This document shows positions 42,188 through 51,456 of a stretch of DNA of 64,000 nucleotides, one piece after another (position 1 is the stretch's first letter; every line of letters starts with the position of its first letter). The notes below the pieces were generated by a model, which was given only the letters and a program-made list of their open reading frames with translations, made no database searches and had not been told where the DNA came from. The position numbers and the translations under genes are program-made. The DNA is from Saprospiraceae bacterium (lineage in GTDB: Bacteria > Bacteroidota > Bacteroidia > Chitinophagales > Saprospiraceae). The DNA lies in the NCBI GenBank assembly GCA_019187365.1, contig JABARE010000002.1, positions 62,001 to 126,000 of the forward strand, in the 5' to 3' direction.

Positions 42188-42254
42188 TTATATTAGTAAT
42201 TAAAATTATTTATGCTGACTAGTTCAGTTAGGAAATTAAATATGTAAAATGCCC

Positions 42255-42379
42255 TGCATGCAACAACGCATTGACTCCATACCGCCAAAAGCATTAATTC
42301 TTTATATTTAGCATTCGATTGAAAAACATTATTTATATTTGGCTTCCGGTTGTTGGCGGTACAGCGTCAATGCTGGAAC
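42255..42379 (+). repeat. Long-stem element ending cassette 2 (attC-like)
   Basis: Begins with TGCATGCAAC, a perfect 10-bp inverted match to the cassette start GTTGCATGCA at 39011. Then GCATTGACTCCATACCGCCAA (42268-42288, quoted in part: arms of 21 bases) pairs with 42353-42373 with three mismatches. Followed by GTTGG-independent spacer GGAAC and border repeat C. Confidence 0.7.
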
Positions 42380-42527
42380 GATGTGGCGCCATTCGGCGCC
42401 ACATCGGATCGACGGATTGCATGCGCAGATGTGGCCTTGAACGGCTCACATCTGCGCATTTGCGAGATTTCTCCGCGGATCGTAGCTTCGCTACTCCCGC
42501 TCCGAAACCTCGCAAATCCGGCGATCC
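42380..42527 (+). repeat. 148-bp folded border repeat, copy C
   Basis: Same length and orientation as A and B, with a few substitutions (GGATCGACGG, GATCGTAGC). Followed by GTTGGCAGC, the start of cassette 3. Confidence 0.9.
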
Positions 42528-42880
42528 GTTGGCAGCAAGTGTAAAGGACGACCCGACAACAACAAACAGACGACTAAAAACAAGAAAAAAGTAAACCATT
42601 TTGACAAGTGACCAAAGACATAGAAACGATATTACAAACGGACAACAAGTAAGCCGACACTCATTGCCGACCCTATGTTCTTTATTTTTTCCCCACCCGC
42701 ATTTTTTAAAAACAATTTTAGCCAGCCCGCAAGTGGCACATTTGGCTTTGCCCAAACGCACAAAGCCAACCCTTCGGCAAAATCCAAAGAGCCGTTTCTG
42801 CCAACGCACCGACAGAACATTCGTACAACAAAACAGATTTTTTGCGTATTTTGACCAACTATAATTTTTAGAATATAAAA
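42528..42880. other. Cassette 3 leader
   Basis: About 350 bp between the border repeat and hsdR. It has short direct repeats rich in CAA and a CCCCACCCGC stretch, but no gene. A TATTTTG word at about 42847 is one base off the promoter consensus. Confidence 0.35.
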
Positions 42881-45670
42881 GTGAAAAACGAGAAACTGAC
42901 AAGGAAAGAAATCATTGACAACCGCTTAAAACAAGCCGGCTGGAATGTGACTGACCGAACTCAGGTAATTGAGGAATTTGATATTCACTTGACCGTTGTT
43001 GAAGAACCGACAACTCCTTACGCTGGACACCAATACAGCGACTATGTTTTGTTAGGCAAAGACGGCAAACCACTTGCAGTTGTAGAAGCCAAAAAGACTT
43101 CGGTGGACGCTGCACTTGGACGAGAACAAGCCAAACAATATTGCTACAACATAAAACAAACACAAGGCGTTGATTTACCTTTTTGCTTTTACACCAATGG
43201 ACACGACATATACTTTTGGGACTTAGATAATTATCCACCAAAGAAAGTTTATGGCTTTCCGACACGAGACGACCTTGAACGCTATGCTTACATACGCAAA
43301 GCAAGAAAGCAATTAGCAGGTGAACTTATCAATACCAAAATTGCTGGACGAAATTATCAAATTGCTTCAATCCGTGCCGTAATGGAAGCCGTTGAAAAAC
43401 GGAAACGCAAATTCTTATTGGTAATGGCGACAGGCACAGGTAAGACAAGAACTTGCATTGCCTTGGTTGACGCATTGATGAGAGCAGGTTGGGCAGAGAG
43501 AGTTTTGTTTTTGGTTGACAGAATTGCACTCCGTGACCAGACACTAGAAGCATTCAAAGAGCATTTACCGAATGAGCCACGCTGGCCAAAACAAGGCGAA
43601 AAAGAAATTGCAACCGACAGACGAATTTATGTTTCAACCTATCCAACCATGTTGAACATTATTCGCAGTGAAGAAAAAAGTTTGAGTCCGCATTTCTTTG
43701 ACTTGATTGTGGTGGACGAAAGCCATCGAAGCATTTACAATACCTATCAGGAAATTCTTGATTACTTCAATACCATTACACTTGGCTTAACAGCCACGCC
43801 AACGGATGTAATTGACCACAACACGTTTCAATTGTTTGAGTGCGAAGATGGTGTTCCAACTTTTGCTTATTCATACGAAGAAGCAGTAAACCACATCCCT
43901 CCATTTCTGAGCAATTTTCAGGTAATGAAAATCAAAACCAAATTTCAGGACGAAGGAATAAACAAGCGGACAATTTCTTTAGAAGACCAACAAAAATTGA
44001 TGTTGGAAGGAAAGGAAATTGAAGAAATCAATTACGAAGGAACAGAGATTGAAAAGAAGGTAATCAACCGTGGCACAAATGCTTTGATTGTCCGTGAGTT
44101 CATGGAAGAAAGTATTAAAGATGCCAACGGAGTTTTGCCAGGGAAAACGATTTTCTTTTGTATCAGCAAAGCACATGCAAGACGAGTAGAAGAAATTTTT
44201 GATTCGCTTTATCCCGAATACAAAGGCGAATTAGCCAAAGTATTGGTAAGCGAAGACTCAAGAGTTTACGGCAAAGGTGGTTTGCTTGACCAGTTTGTAA
44301 GTAATGACATGCCACGCATTGCCATTAGTGTGGACATGCTCGACACTGGAATTGATGTTCGTGAATTGGTGAATTTAGTTTTCGCAAAACCTGTTTACAG
44401 TTACACCAAATTTTGGCAAATGATAGGCAGAGGAACCCGTTTGCTCGAACCTGAAAAAATAAAACCTTGGTGCACACAAAAAGACAATTTCTTGATTTTG
44501 GATTGTTGGGACAACTTTGAATATTTCAAACTTAATCCGAGAGGCAAAGAACTGAAAGGACAAATTCCTTTGCCTGTTCGCTTGTTTGGAGTTCGATTGG
44601 AAAAGATTGAAGAAGCCCAAACACAAAGCAATACTGAAATTGTAAACAAAGAAGTTCAGAAAATCAGAAAGCAAGTTGAAGCACTTCCGAAAAATTCGGT
44701 AGTGATTATGGAAGCCAAACACGAACTGCAACGCTTGGAAGATGAAAACTTCTGGAGCAACCTGACATCTGATAAAATGGAATTTTTGGATTCCGTTGTA
44801 AAACCATTGCTTCGCACGGTTTCAGATGTTGATTTCAAAGCCATGCGATTTGAAAAAGACATTGTAGAAGTTTCATTAGCTCATTTGGCAGGTGAAACCG
44901 AAAAGTTTGAAACGCTGAAAGAAAGCATCATTGAAGAAATTGGCGGATTGCCTTTGAGCATCAACATTGTAGCAAGAGAACAGGATTTAATTCGTCAGGC
45001 ACAAAGCAATCATTATTGGTCAACCATCAATGAAGACAAGTTTGAAGAACTGATTCAGAAACTTTCACCTTTAATGAAATTCCGTGAAGCCGTTATTCCG
45101 TTGGCTCCTGCAAAGTTCAATCTGAAAGACATTGTTGCCGAAAAGGAGTTTATAGAGTTTGGCCCGCAACACGAAGCGTTGAGTGTAGCAAAATACCGTG
45201 AACTGGTTGAAAAGAAAATAAATGAATTGGTTTCAAGCAGTCCGATTTTACAAAAACTAAAACAAGGCCAAGAAATCACAACGGATGAAACCGAACAATT
45301 AGCAGAAGAATTACACAACGAGCATCCGCACATTACCATTGATTTGCTTCGCAAGGTTTACAACCACCGCAAAGCAGCATTGGTGCAATTCATCAAACAC
45401 ATTTTGGGCATTGAGCATCTAGAAACCTTTGCCGAAACCGTTACCAAAGCATTTGATGATTTTGTTTCCAAACACAGTTACCTCACCAGCCGACAACTTC
45501 AATTTCTTGATTTACTCAAGAATTTTGTTTTAGAAAAAGGCGATGTGAGCAAACGCAACCTGATTGAATCTCCTTTCACAATGATACATCCCGAAGGTAT
45601 TAGAGGAATTTTTAATCAAAGAGAGATAGAAGAAATTTTAAGTTTAACCGAAAAAGTATTAGCAGCATAA
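42881..45670 (+). CDS. hsdR: Type I restriction endonuclease subunit R
   Basis: A 929-residue motor-nuclease starting at GTG. The N-terminal PD-(D/E)xK nuclease is seen as D54 (QYSDYVLL) and E69-A-K71 (LAVVEAKKTS), then the superfamily 2 helicase: Walker A ATGTGKT (183-189), the DEAD-like VVDESHRS near 279, TATP near 305, and motif VI QMIGRGTRLL near 520. The C-terminal part has a type I R helical region for binding the methylase core. It translocates DNA and cuts unmodified targets. It overlaps hsdM by one base (TAATG), starting a five-gene coupled operon. Confidence 0.92.
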   Translation: MKNEKLTRKEIIDNRLKQAGWNVTDRTQVIEEFDIHLTVVEEPTTPYAGHQYSDYVLLGKDGKPLAVVEAKKTSVDAALGREQAKQYCYNIKQTQGVDLPFCFYTNGHDIYFWDLDNYPPKKVYGFPTRDDLERYAYIRKARKQLAGELINTKIAGRNYQIASIRAVMEAVEKRKRKFLLVMATGTGKTRTCIALVDALMRAGWAERVLFLVDRIALRDQTLEAFKEHLPNEPRWPKQGEKEIATDRRIYVSTYPTMLNIIRSEEKSLSPHFFDLIVVDESHRSIYNTYQEILDYFNTITLGLTATPTDVIDHNTFQLFECEDGVPTFAYSYEEAVNHIPPFLSNFQVMKIKTKFQDEGINKRTISLEDQQKLMLEGKEIEEINYEGTEIEKKVINRGTNALIVREFMEESIKDANGVLPGKTIFFCISKAHARRVEEIFDSLYPEYKGELAKVLVSEDSRVYGKGGLLDQFVSNDMPRIAISVDMLDTGIDVRELVNLVFAKPVYSYTKFWQMIGRGTRLLEPEKIKPWCTQKDNFLILDCWDNFEYFKLNPRGKELKGQIPLPVRLFGVRLEKIEEAQTQSNTEIVNKEVQKIRKQVEALPKNSVVIMEAKHELQRLEDENFWSNLTSDKMEFLDSVVKPLLRTVSDVDFKAMRFEKDIVEVSLAHLAGETEKFETLKESIIEEIGGLPLSINIVAREQDLIRQAQSNHYWSTINEDKFEELIQKLSPLMKFREAVIPLAPAKFNLKDIVAEKEFIEFGPQHEALSVAKYRELVEKKINELVSSSPILQKLKQGQEITTDETEQLAEELHNEHPHITIDLLRKVYNHRKAALVQFIKHILGIEHLETFAETVTKAFDDFVSKHSYLTSRQLQFLDLLKNFVLEKGDVSKRNLIESPFTMIHPEGIRGIFNQREIEEILSLTEKVLAA

Positions 45671-47235
45671 TGTTACAAAGCAACTCACAATTAAAGTCTC
45701 TGATAGACAAACTCTGGAATAACTTCTGGAGTGGTGGAATTAGTAACCCACTAACAGCTATTGAGCAAATTACCTATCTAATTTTCATGAAGCGTTTAGA
45801 CGAACTAGAGTCTAAGCGTGAACGAGATGCTGAATTTACAGGAGAAAAATATATTTCCCGATTTGATGGAAAGTTCAATATCCCTGGCACAAATGACAGC
45901 ATTGATAAAAATGAATTACGTTGGAGTGTCTTCAAGCATAAGCCAGCTGATGAAATGCTGATGCATATACAAATGCGAGTATTCCCATTTCTAAAAGAAT
46001 TAAATGGTGGCACATCTCCATTTACAAAGCACATGGCAAATGCTGTGTTCATAATGCCTAAAGCCAGTTTGCTTGTTGAAGCAATCAATCTCATTGAGGA
46101 AATATTCAAAGAAATTGAAAAAGATGCCACAGAAGGCGGTCATGCATTTCAGGACATACAAGGTGATGTGTATGAAATGCTGTTGAGTGAAATAGCCACG
46201 GCTGGTAAAAACGGTCAGTTCCGCACACCAAGACACATTATTAAACTGATGGCTGAATTGGTTGCTCCGCAATTGGGTCAACGCATTGCCGACCCTGCCT
46301 GCGGAACAGGTGGTTTCTTATTGGGAGCTTACCAATACATACTTACTGATTTGGTAAGAAAGAAAGACCCTGCCAAGTTGCAAAAAGATGAAGATGGTTT
46401 TGAACGTGCTGCCATTAGTGCCGTGCTTTCACAAGATGTAAAAGCCATTTTGGATAAAAGCTTTGTGGGTTATGATATTGATTCCACTATGGTGCGTTTG
46501 GGTTTGATGAACATGATGATGCACGGCATTGATGAACCCAAAATTGATTACAAAGACACCCTAAGTAAAAGCTACAATGAAGACAGCCAGTTTGATATTG
46601 TTTTAGCCAATCCACCCTTTACAGGAAACATTGACAAAGGCGATATTAACGAAGGGCTTAAAATACCCACCACCAAAACTGAACTGCTATTTGTAGAACG
46701 CATTTTTAACATGCTGAAAATGGGCGGAACCGCTGCCGTGATTGTGCCAAGTGGTGTAATACAAAACAGCGGTAAATCATTTGAGACGGTGCGAAAACTG
46801 ATAATAGATAAAGCAGAACTAAAAGCCGTGATTGCTGTGCCGAGCGGTGCATTTAAACCCTATGCAGGCGTAAGCACTGCCATTTTGATTTTTACCAAAG
46901 GTGGCGAAACCAACAATGTTTGGTTTTACGATATGCAGGCAGACGGCTACACCTTAGACGATAAGCGAAATAAAATTGCCGATAGCGATTTGCCCGACAT
47001 TGTGCAACGATACAAAACAAGAGACGCCAAGAAAGACAGCGACCGAAAGCAGAAATACTTTATGGTGCCCAAAAAGGAAATTGTAGAAAACAATTACGAC
47101 TTGAACCTGAGCACCTATAAAGAAGAACTGTATGAAGAAGTGGTGTATGAAAAACCGAATGTGATTTTCGCAAAATTGGAAACCCTTGAAGCCGATATTC
47201 AAAAAGGATTGGCAGAATTAAAACAGTTTGTATAA
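45670..47235 (+). CDS. hsdM: Type I restriction-modification methylase subunit M
   Basis: A 521-residue N6-adenine methylase. The N-terminal HsdM helical domain (SQLKSLIDKLWNNFWSGG) is followed by SAM motif I IADPACGTGGFLLGAYQY near residue 210 and the catalytic NPPF in DIVLANPPFTG near 315. It methylates the target sequence chosen by HsdS and protects host DNA. The stop overlaps the start of hsdS. Confidence 0.93.
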   Translation: MLQSNSQLKSLIDKLWNNFWSGGISNPLTAIEQITYLIFMKRLDELESKRERDAEFTGEKYISRFDGKFNIPGTNDSIDKNELRWSVFKHKPADEMLMHIQMRVFPFLKELNGGTSPFTKHMANAVFIMPKASLLVEAINLIEEIFKEIEKDATEGGHAFQDIQGDVYEMLLSEIATAGKNGQFRTPRHIIKLMAELVAPQLGQRIADPACGTGGFLLGAYQYILTDLVRKKDPAKLQKDEDGFERAAISAVLSQDVKAILDKSFVGYDIDSTMVRLGLMNMMMHGIDEPKIDYKDTLSKSYNEDSQFDIVLANPPFTGNIDKGDINEGLKIPTTKTELLFVERIFNMLKMGGTAAVIVPSGVIQNSGKSFETVRKLIIDKAELKAVIAVPSGAFKPYAGVSTAILIFTKGGETNNVWFYDMQADGYTLDDKRNKIADSDLPDIVQRYKTRDAKKDSDRKQKYFMVPKKEIVENNYDLNLSTYKEELYEEVVYEKPNVIFAKLETLEADIQKGLAELKQFV

Positions 47236-48338
47236 TGAAGTGGAAGAAAGTTAAACTCACTGAAATATGCAAGCCAAAGCAATGGAAGAACTTGCCCATT
47301 TCCGAATTGACAGAGGAAGGTTATCCTGTCTATGGTGCTAATGGAATTATTGGGAGATACAAGGAATACAATCATGAACACCCAACATTGGCAATTACAT
47401 GTAGAGGAGCAACATGTGGAACAATAAACATTACTCAGGCTAAATCCTACATCACGTCAAATGCAATGGCGTTAAATGATTTGAGCAATGAAATTGACCA
47501 AATGTTTCTTTATTATGCTTTGAATAAGAGAGGATTCAAGGATGTAATAACAGGAGCAGCACAGCCTCAAATTACAAGAGAAGGGCTAAGTAAAATAACG
47601 TTGGATATTCCAGAGAGTAAGGATGACCAACACCACATTGCCAACCTCTTAAGCAAAGCCGAAAACCTGATAGCCCAACGCAAAGAAAGCATCCGTCTGC
47701 TGGATGAATTTTTGAAAGGCACATTTTTGGGGATGTTTGGAGACCCTGTGAGGAATGAGAAGGGATGGAATATTGGGAAATTCAAAGATTTGGCAATCCT
47801 TGACAGAAAGCAAGTTTTACCATCTGATTTTACAAAAGAGGATTTTTATATTGGTTTAGAGGACATCGAAAAAGAAACAGGTAACATTATTAAAATATCA
47901 AGTGAGAATGCCGAGGACTTAAAAAGTTCAAAGTTCCGTTTTACTTCTAATCACATTCTGTATGCTAAACTTCGTCCTTATCTAAACAAAGTAGCACTTC
48001 CTTATCAATCGGGGATTTGTTCAACAGATATTTTTCCTGTATTGCCTTTAGAAGGGAAATCAAACAAATTTTTTATTTGCTATTTGATGAGGTCAAAGCC
48101 TTTTGTAACTGAAATGCACTCAAAAAGTTCAGGGGCTAACCTACCAAGAGCTAGTGCATCAGTTATTGAAAATTTTAAAACATACCAGCCACCAATCGAA
48201 CTCCAAACCGTATTTGCACAAATCATTGAAAAAACAGAAACCCTCAAAACTCAATACCAACAAAGCTTACAGGAGTTGGAGAATTTGTATGGTAGTTTCA
48301 GCCAAAAGGCGTTTAAAGGGGAATTATCACTGAAATGA
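47235..48338 (+). CDS. hsdS: Type I restriction-modification specificity subunit S
   Basis: A 367-residue specificity protein with two target-recognition domains. The first (MKWKKVKLTEICKPKQWKN to GLSKITLDIP) and second (WNIGKFKDLAILDRKQVLPS to TYQPPIELQ) are separated by the conserved helical spacer DQHHIANLLSKAENLIAQRK; the second spacer at the C-terminus (VFAQIIEKTETLKTQYQQSL) completes the pseudo-dimer. The recognition sequence cannot be deduced. It overlaps the next gene by 4 bp. Confidence 0.92.
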   Translation: MKWKKVKLTEICKPKQWKNLPISELTEEGYPVYGANGIIGRYKEYNHEHPTLAITCRGATCGTINITQAKSYITSNAMALNDLSNEIDQMFLYYALNKRGFKDVITGAAQPQITREGLSKITLDIPESKDDQHHIANLLSKAENLIAQRKESIRLLDEFLKGTFLGMFGDPVRNEKGWNIGKFKDLAILDRKQVLPSDFTKEDFYIGLEDIEKETGNIIKISSENAEDLKSSKFRFTSNHILYAKLRPYLNKVALPYQSGICSTDIFPVLPLEGKSNKFFICYLMRSKPFVTEMHSKSSGANLPRASASVIENFKTYQPPIELQTVFAQIIEKTETLKTQYQQSLQELENLYGSFSQKAFKGELSLK

Positions 48339-50044
48339 AACTATTGAATCTTCATATAAACCAACAGTTTAGAAGCCTGCCAGCAGGTTTTAAAATTGAA
48401 TTCAGGAAGCCTGAAGATTTAGAAACGAATCTTCATGAGCCAATTTGTTTAGTGGGTGTAAATGGTTCAGGCAAATCAAATGTTTTAGAAGCCATAGCTG
48501 AAATATTTTACTCGTTAGACCAATACCTCCGAAATGAAGAAAATTATGAAATAAGCAAATTCTCAATTGAAAGTTTCATTTTAGAATACACAATTCCATT
48601 CACTTGGAGTCTTGATTATCTGAATTGGGATTCTGGTCTTAATTTCGACACCAAAAATATCCATGTAAGAATATCAAAAACAGAAAACTCACCACCAGTA
48701 TTTGAGTGGATTAATGGTGAAGAGATAAAGTCAATTACCGAAAGTAAAGATAAAGCATTGCCGGAGAGGATTGTTGGCTATTCCTCCGGTCAGAATGAAT
48801 TATTGAGCATACCTTTTTATAAGTCTAGATTTTCGTTTTATAAATCGTTACTGAAAGAACAAAAATCCATTTATAAGGGTAATGTAAAAAGCAGTAGACT
48901 TCAATACATAGATTATGAAGAAAACGCTTCAATACTGCTTTCCAACTTCTTAATGGCAAAAGATGGAGAAGTTGCTATAATTAGGGAGAAGCTTTTCATT
49001 GATAACATTGCTGATTTTGAAATAAAAATCAATCGGAATCAGAAAAAAAGAGGAGTCCTTAAAATTGGTAAAGAAATTGAGAAGCTTTTGAGTTTTTTAA
49101 AATCGAATGCTGCAAGTTCAACACAAATTGGGAATGATGTTGAGCAACTTAGTTTCATTGTTACGGATACATTGAAAAAAGAATTTCAAGACAACTTCTT
49201 AGATGCAGTCGGCTTGTATAATCTATTCAGGCAAATCAGTTATTTAAACATTAATGCACTTAAGAAAAAGCAAATTGATAAATTACTTAGTTCAGAGCAG
49301 GAAATATATGAGAATTACAGAATAGAAGACTTTTCCGCTGATAAGAAACTCTTTCAAATTTCATCTATCAACATTCGGAAGAGTGACATAAACTATCCGA
49401 TTAGCTACAAAAATCTTTCTGATGGCGAACATCAATTCATTCATATCATTGGAACATTAATGATGATGAAAGAAGAAAATGCTTTATTTCTTTTTGATGA
49501 ACCTGAAACTCACTTTAACCCAAAATGGAAATACGAATACACAGAGACGTTTAAAAAGGTGACAAGCGAACAAAAGTCACAGATACTTTTAACAACACAT
49601 GACCCCGTCTTACTATCAGGTTTGGCAAAAGAAAATGTAATTGTGTTCAACAGACCGCAAGAAGACATAGAAAGAACTTATAAGCCTGACAGGGATTTAA
49701 GAGGAATGGGAGTAGATGGCATACTTACTAGTGAAATATTTGGATTGAATTCGACATTAGACACAGAAACCTTGAACGATATTATTGAACGGAGAAAGCT
49801 ACTTGTCAAAAAAGAAAAACAACGGCTTAGTGATGAAGAAGAAATTCAATTAAACATTCTTAGTAAAAAACTCATAGATATTGATTTTAATATTCCATTT
49901 GCCGACCCACTATACAAAGACTTCATTCTGGCTTTTGAAAACCTTGACATTTACAAAAGAACTGACTTAACCAAAGAAGAAGTAAAAGAAAGAGGAATGA
50001 TTGCAAATGAAATAATGCAAAAACTTAAAGCTGACGGGTATTAA
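48335..50044 (+). CDS. AAA ATPase, Septu PtuA-like, in a restriction operon
   Basis: A 569-residue SMC/OLD-like ATPase. Walker A GVNGSGKSN at residues 41-49, signature LSDGEHQFIHIIG near 365, Walker B LFLFDEPETHFNP near 387 and the H-loop TTHDP near 422 are intact; coiled-coil-like charged sequence lies between. This is the layout of PtuA in Septu and of the ATPases often found behind type I RM operons. The partner is the HNH-type protein whose start overlaps this stop (TAATG). Together they probably form an infection-triggered nuclease nested in the restriction operon. There is no TOPRIM domain at the end, so it is not an OLD nuclease. Confidence 0.8.
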   Translation: MKLLNLHINQQFRSLPAGFKIEFRKPEDLETNLHEPICLVGVNGSGKSNVLEAIAEIFYSLDQYLRNEENYEISKFSIESFILEYTIPFTWSLDYLNWDSGLNFDTKNIHVRISKTENSPPVFEWINGEEIKSITESKDKALPERIVGYSSGQNELLSIPFYKSRFSFYKSLLKEQKSIYKGNVKSSRLQYIDYEENASILLSNFLMAKDGEVAIIREKLFIDNIADFEIKINRNQKKRGVLKIGKEIEKLLSFLKSNAASSTQIGNDVEQLSFIVTDTLKKEFQDNFLDAVGLYNLFRQISYLNINALKKKQIDKLLSSEQEIYENYRIEDFSADKKLFQISSINIRKSDINYPISYKNLSDGEHQFIHIIGTLMMMKEENALFLFDEPETHFNPKWKYEYTETFKKVTSEQKSQILLTTHDPVLLSGLAKENVIVFNRPQEDIERTYKPDRDLRGMGVDGILTSEIFGLNSTLDTETLNDIIERRKLLVKKEKQRLSDEEEIQLNILSKKLIDIDFNIPFADPLYKDFILAFENLDIYKRTDLTKEEVKERGMIANEIMQKLKADGY

Positions 50045-50919
50045 TGAGATTCATAAACACAAATGGATATAAGCCTAAAGACTGGCATAAAGAGCAACAG
50101 CTTAAGCAAACAGCATTAAGAGGATGCGTTAATAAAGCAGCCAGAACAGCCTTTTTTAATGTAGCAAATAATAAAACATGGAATAGGCACAAAGAATATT
50201 TCGAAAAACTGAGTCATGGTAAATGCTGGTTCTCCGAAGCAAACGCAACGGTTTCTGATTATGCTATTGAACATTTCAGACCCAAAAATAAAGTTGACAT
50301 AATTGCAAGTAAAGATGATTATGCCGAAAAGAGAATCTCTTCTGATGTTAATGGTTATTGGTGGCTGGCATATGAATTAGATAATCTGCGATTAGCCGCA
50401 TATAAACCAAATCAATTAAAAGCCAACTATTTTCCTCTTCGTAATGACAGTATTATTGCATCAGCCAACAATAATTCTTGGAAAAAAGAAATCCCGATGC
50501 TCCTTGACCCTTGCGTGATGAATGATGTTGGCTTATTGACATATGAAGGAGTTGAACCAGTTCCTTCTAATTCTGACGATACAACAATTGACCATATTAG
50601 AGCTAGAATATCAATAAAGGTTTACGGTTTAACACATGGCAAATTAAAGAAAGCACGGTCGAGAACTTATGAAGAGGCAAAAAACTATTATCGAACATGT
50701 GAAAGAAATTGGGAAGTAATTCAAAATTATGACGGAGTAAATGCTGAAGCGTATCAATTAGCATTGGAAAATTTCAGCGACAATTGTTCGAATTTGGTTG
50801 AGATGCTTAGACCAGACAAACAATTCACAAGAATGATTCTTGCCTTTTTAACGAGTATGAACAAACAATGGATTAATGACTACATTCTACAAATTGCATC
50901 AAACAGGAAATACATATAA
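50044..50919 (+). CDS. HNH-type endonuclease, Septu PtuB-like
   Basis: A 291-residue protein. The signature GKCWFSEANATVSDYAIEHFRPK near residue 60 resembles the PtuB-type HNH core (KCxYC...IEHFRPK); here the second cysteine of the usual zinc pair is replaced by Ser-Glu. YWWLAYELDNL near 105 gives the usual second part of the domain, with LLDPC and TTIDHIRARI further on. It should nick or cut DNA or RNA once released by the PtuA-like ATPase. It is the last gene in the hsdR-M-S-ptuA-ptuB run. Confidence 0.8.
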   Translation: MRFINTNGYKPKDWHKEQQLKQTALRGCVNKAARTAFFNVANNKTWNRHKEYFEKLSHGKCWFSEANATVSDYAIEHFRPKNKVDIIASKDDYAEKRISSDVNGYWWLAYELDNLRLAAYKPNQLKANYFPLRNDSIIASANNNSWKKEIPMLLDPCVMNDVGLLTYEGVEPVPSNSDDTTIDHIRARISIKVYGLTHGKLKKARSRTYEEAKNYYRTCERNWEVIQNYDGVNAEAYQLALENFSDNCSNLVEMLRPDKQFTRMILAFLTSMNKQWINDYILQIASNRKYI

Positions 50920-51134
50920 TCAACGCACAGGTGTAAGCACATTTGCAAGCCGCACAAGCCCAAGCACAAACCAAAGCTTGCAAAAGAGCTTCCACCTTTC
51001 CCACGCAGACAAAATTGAATTAAAAAAAATCTCCTCCCCTTCTGAAAATAAAAAATACGCAACCACACTGACCAACACGACAAAGACAATGAAACTCAAC
51101 AACGATAATAGTTTACAGACACGATGGACAAGAA

Positions 51135-51266
51135 CGCCAGCCGGTAACAGCACCTTGCCAAAAGTGGCGGTTTCGTGCTTCGTAGGACAGTTTTGTGGGT
51201 ATATAAACTTTAGTGCTTCGTTGAAAGTGTGTGCTGAAAATCGCCACCTTCGGCAAGCCGCCAAAC
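51135..51266 (+). repeat. Long-stem element ending cassette 3 (attC-like)
   Basis: GCCAGCCGGTAAC, then CTTGCCAAAAGTGGCG (51154-51169) paired with CGCCACCTTCGGCAAG (51242-51257). The loop again holds two GTGCTTCG words and GGACAG, as in the element before copy B. Here the outer terminus does not clearly match the cassette start at 42528. Confidence 0.65.
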
Positions 51267-51414
51267 GATGTGGCGCCATTCGGCGCCACATCGGATCGCC
51301 GGATTGCATGCGCAGATGTGGCCTTGAACGGCTCACATCTGCGCATTTGCGAGATTTCTCCGCGGATCGCAGCTTCGCGACTCCCGCTCCGAAACCGCGC
51401 AAATCCGGCGATCC
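51267..51414 (+). repeat. 148-bp folded border repeat, copy D
   Basis: Same length and orientation as A-C with few changes (TTCGCGACTCCC, AAACCGCGC). Followed by GAAGCTACCAGCC; the usual GTT is replaced. Confidence 0.9.
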
Positions 51415-51456
51415 GAAGCTACCAGCCATATTATAACGACACTTGTGCAAACAGAA

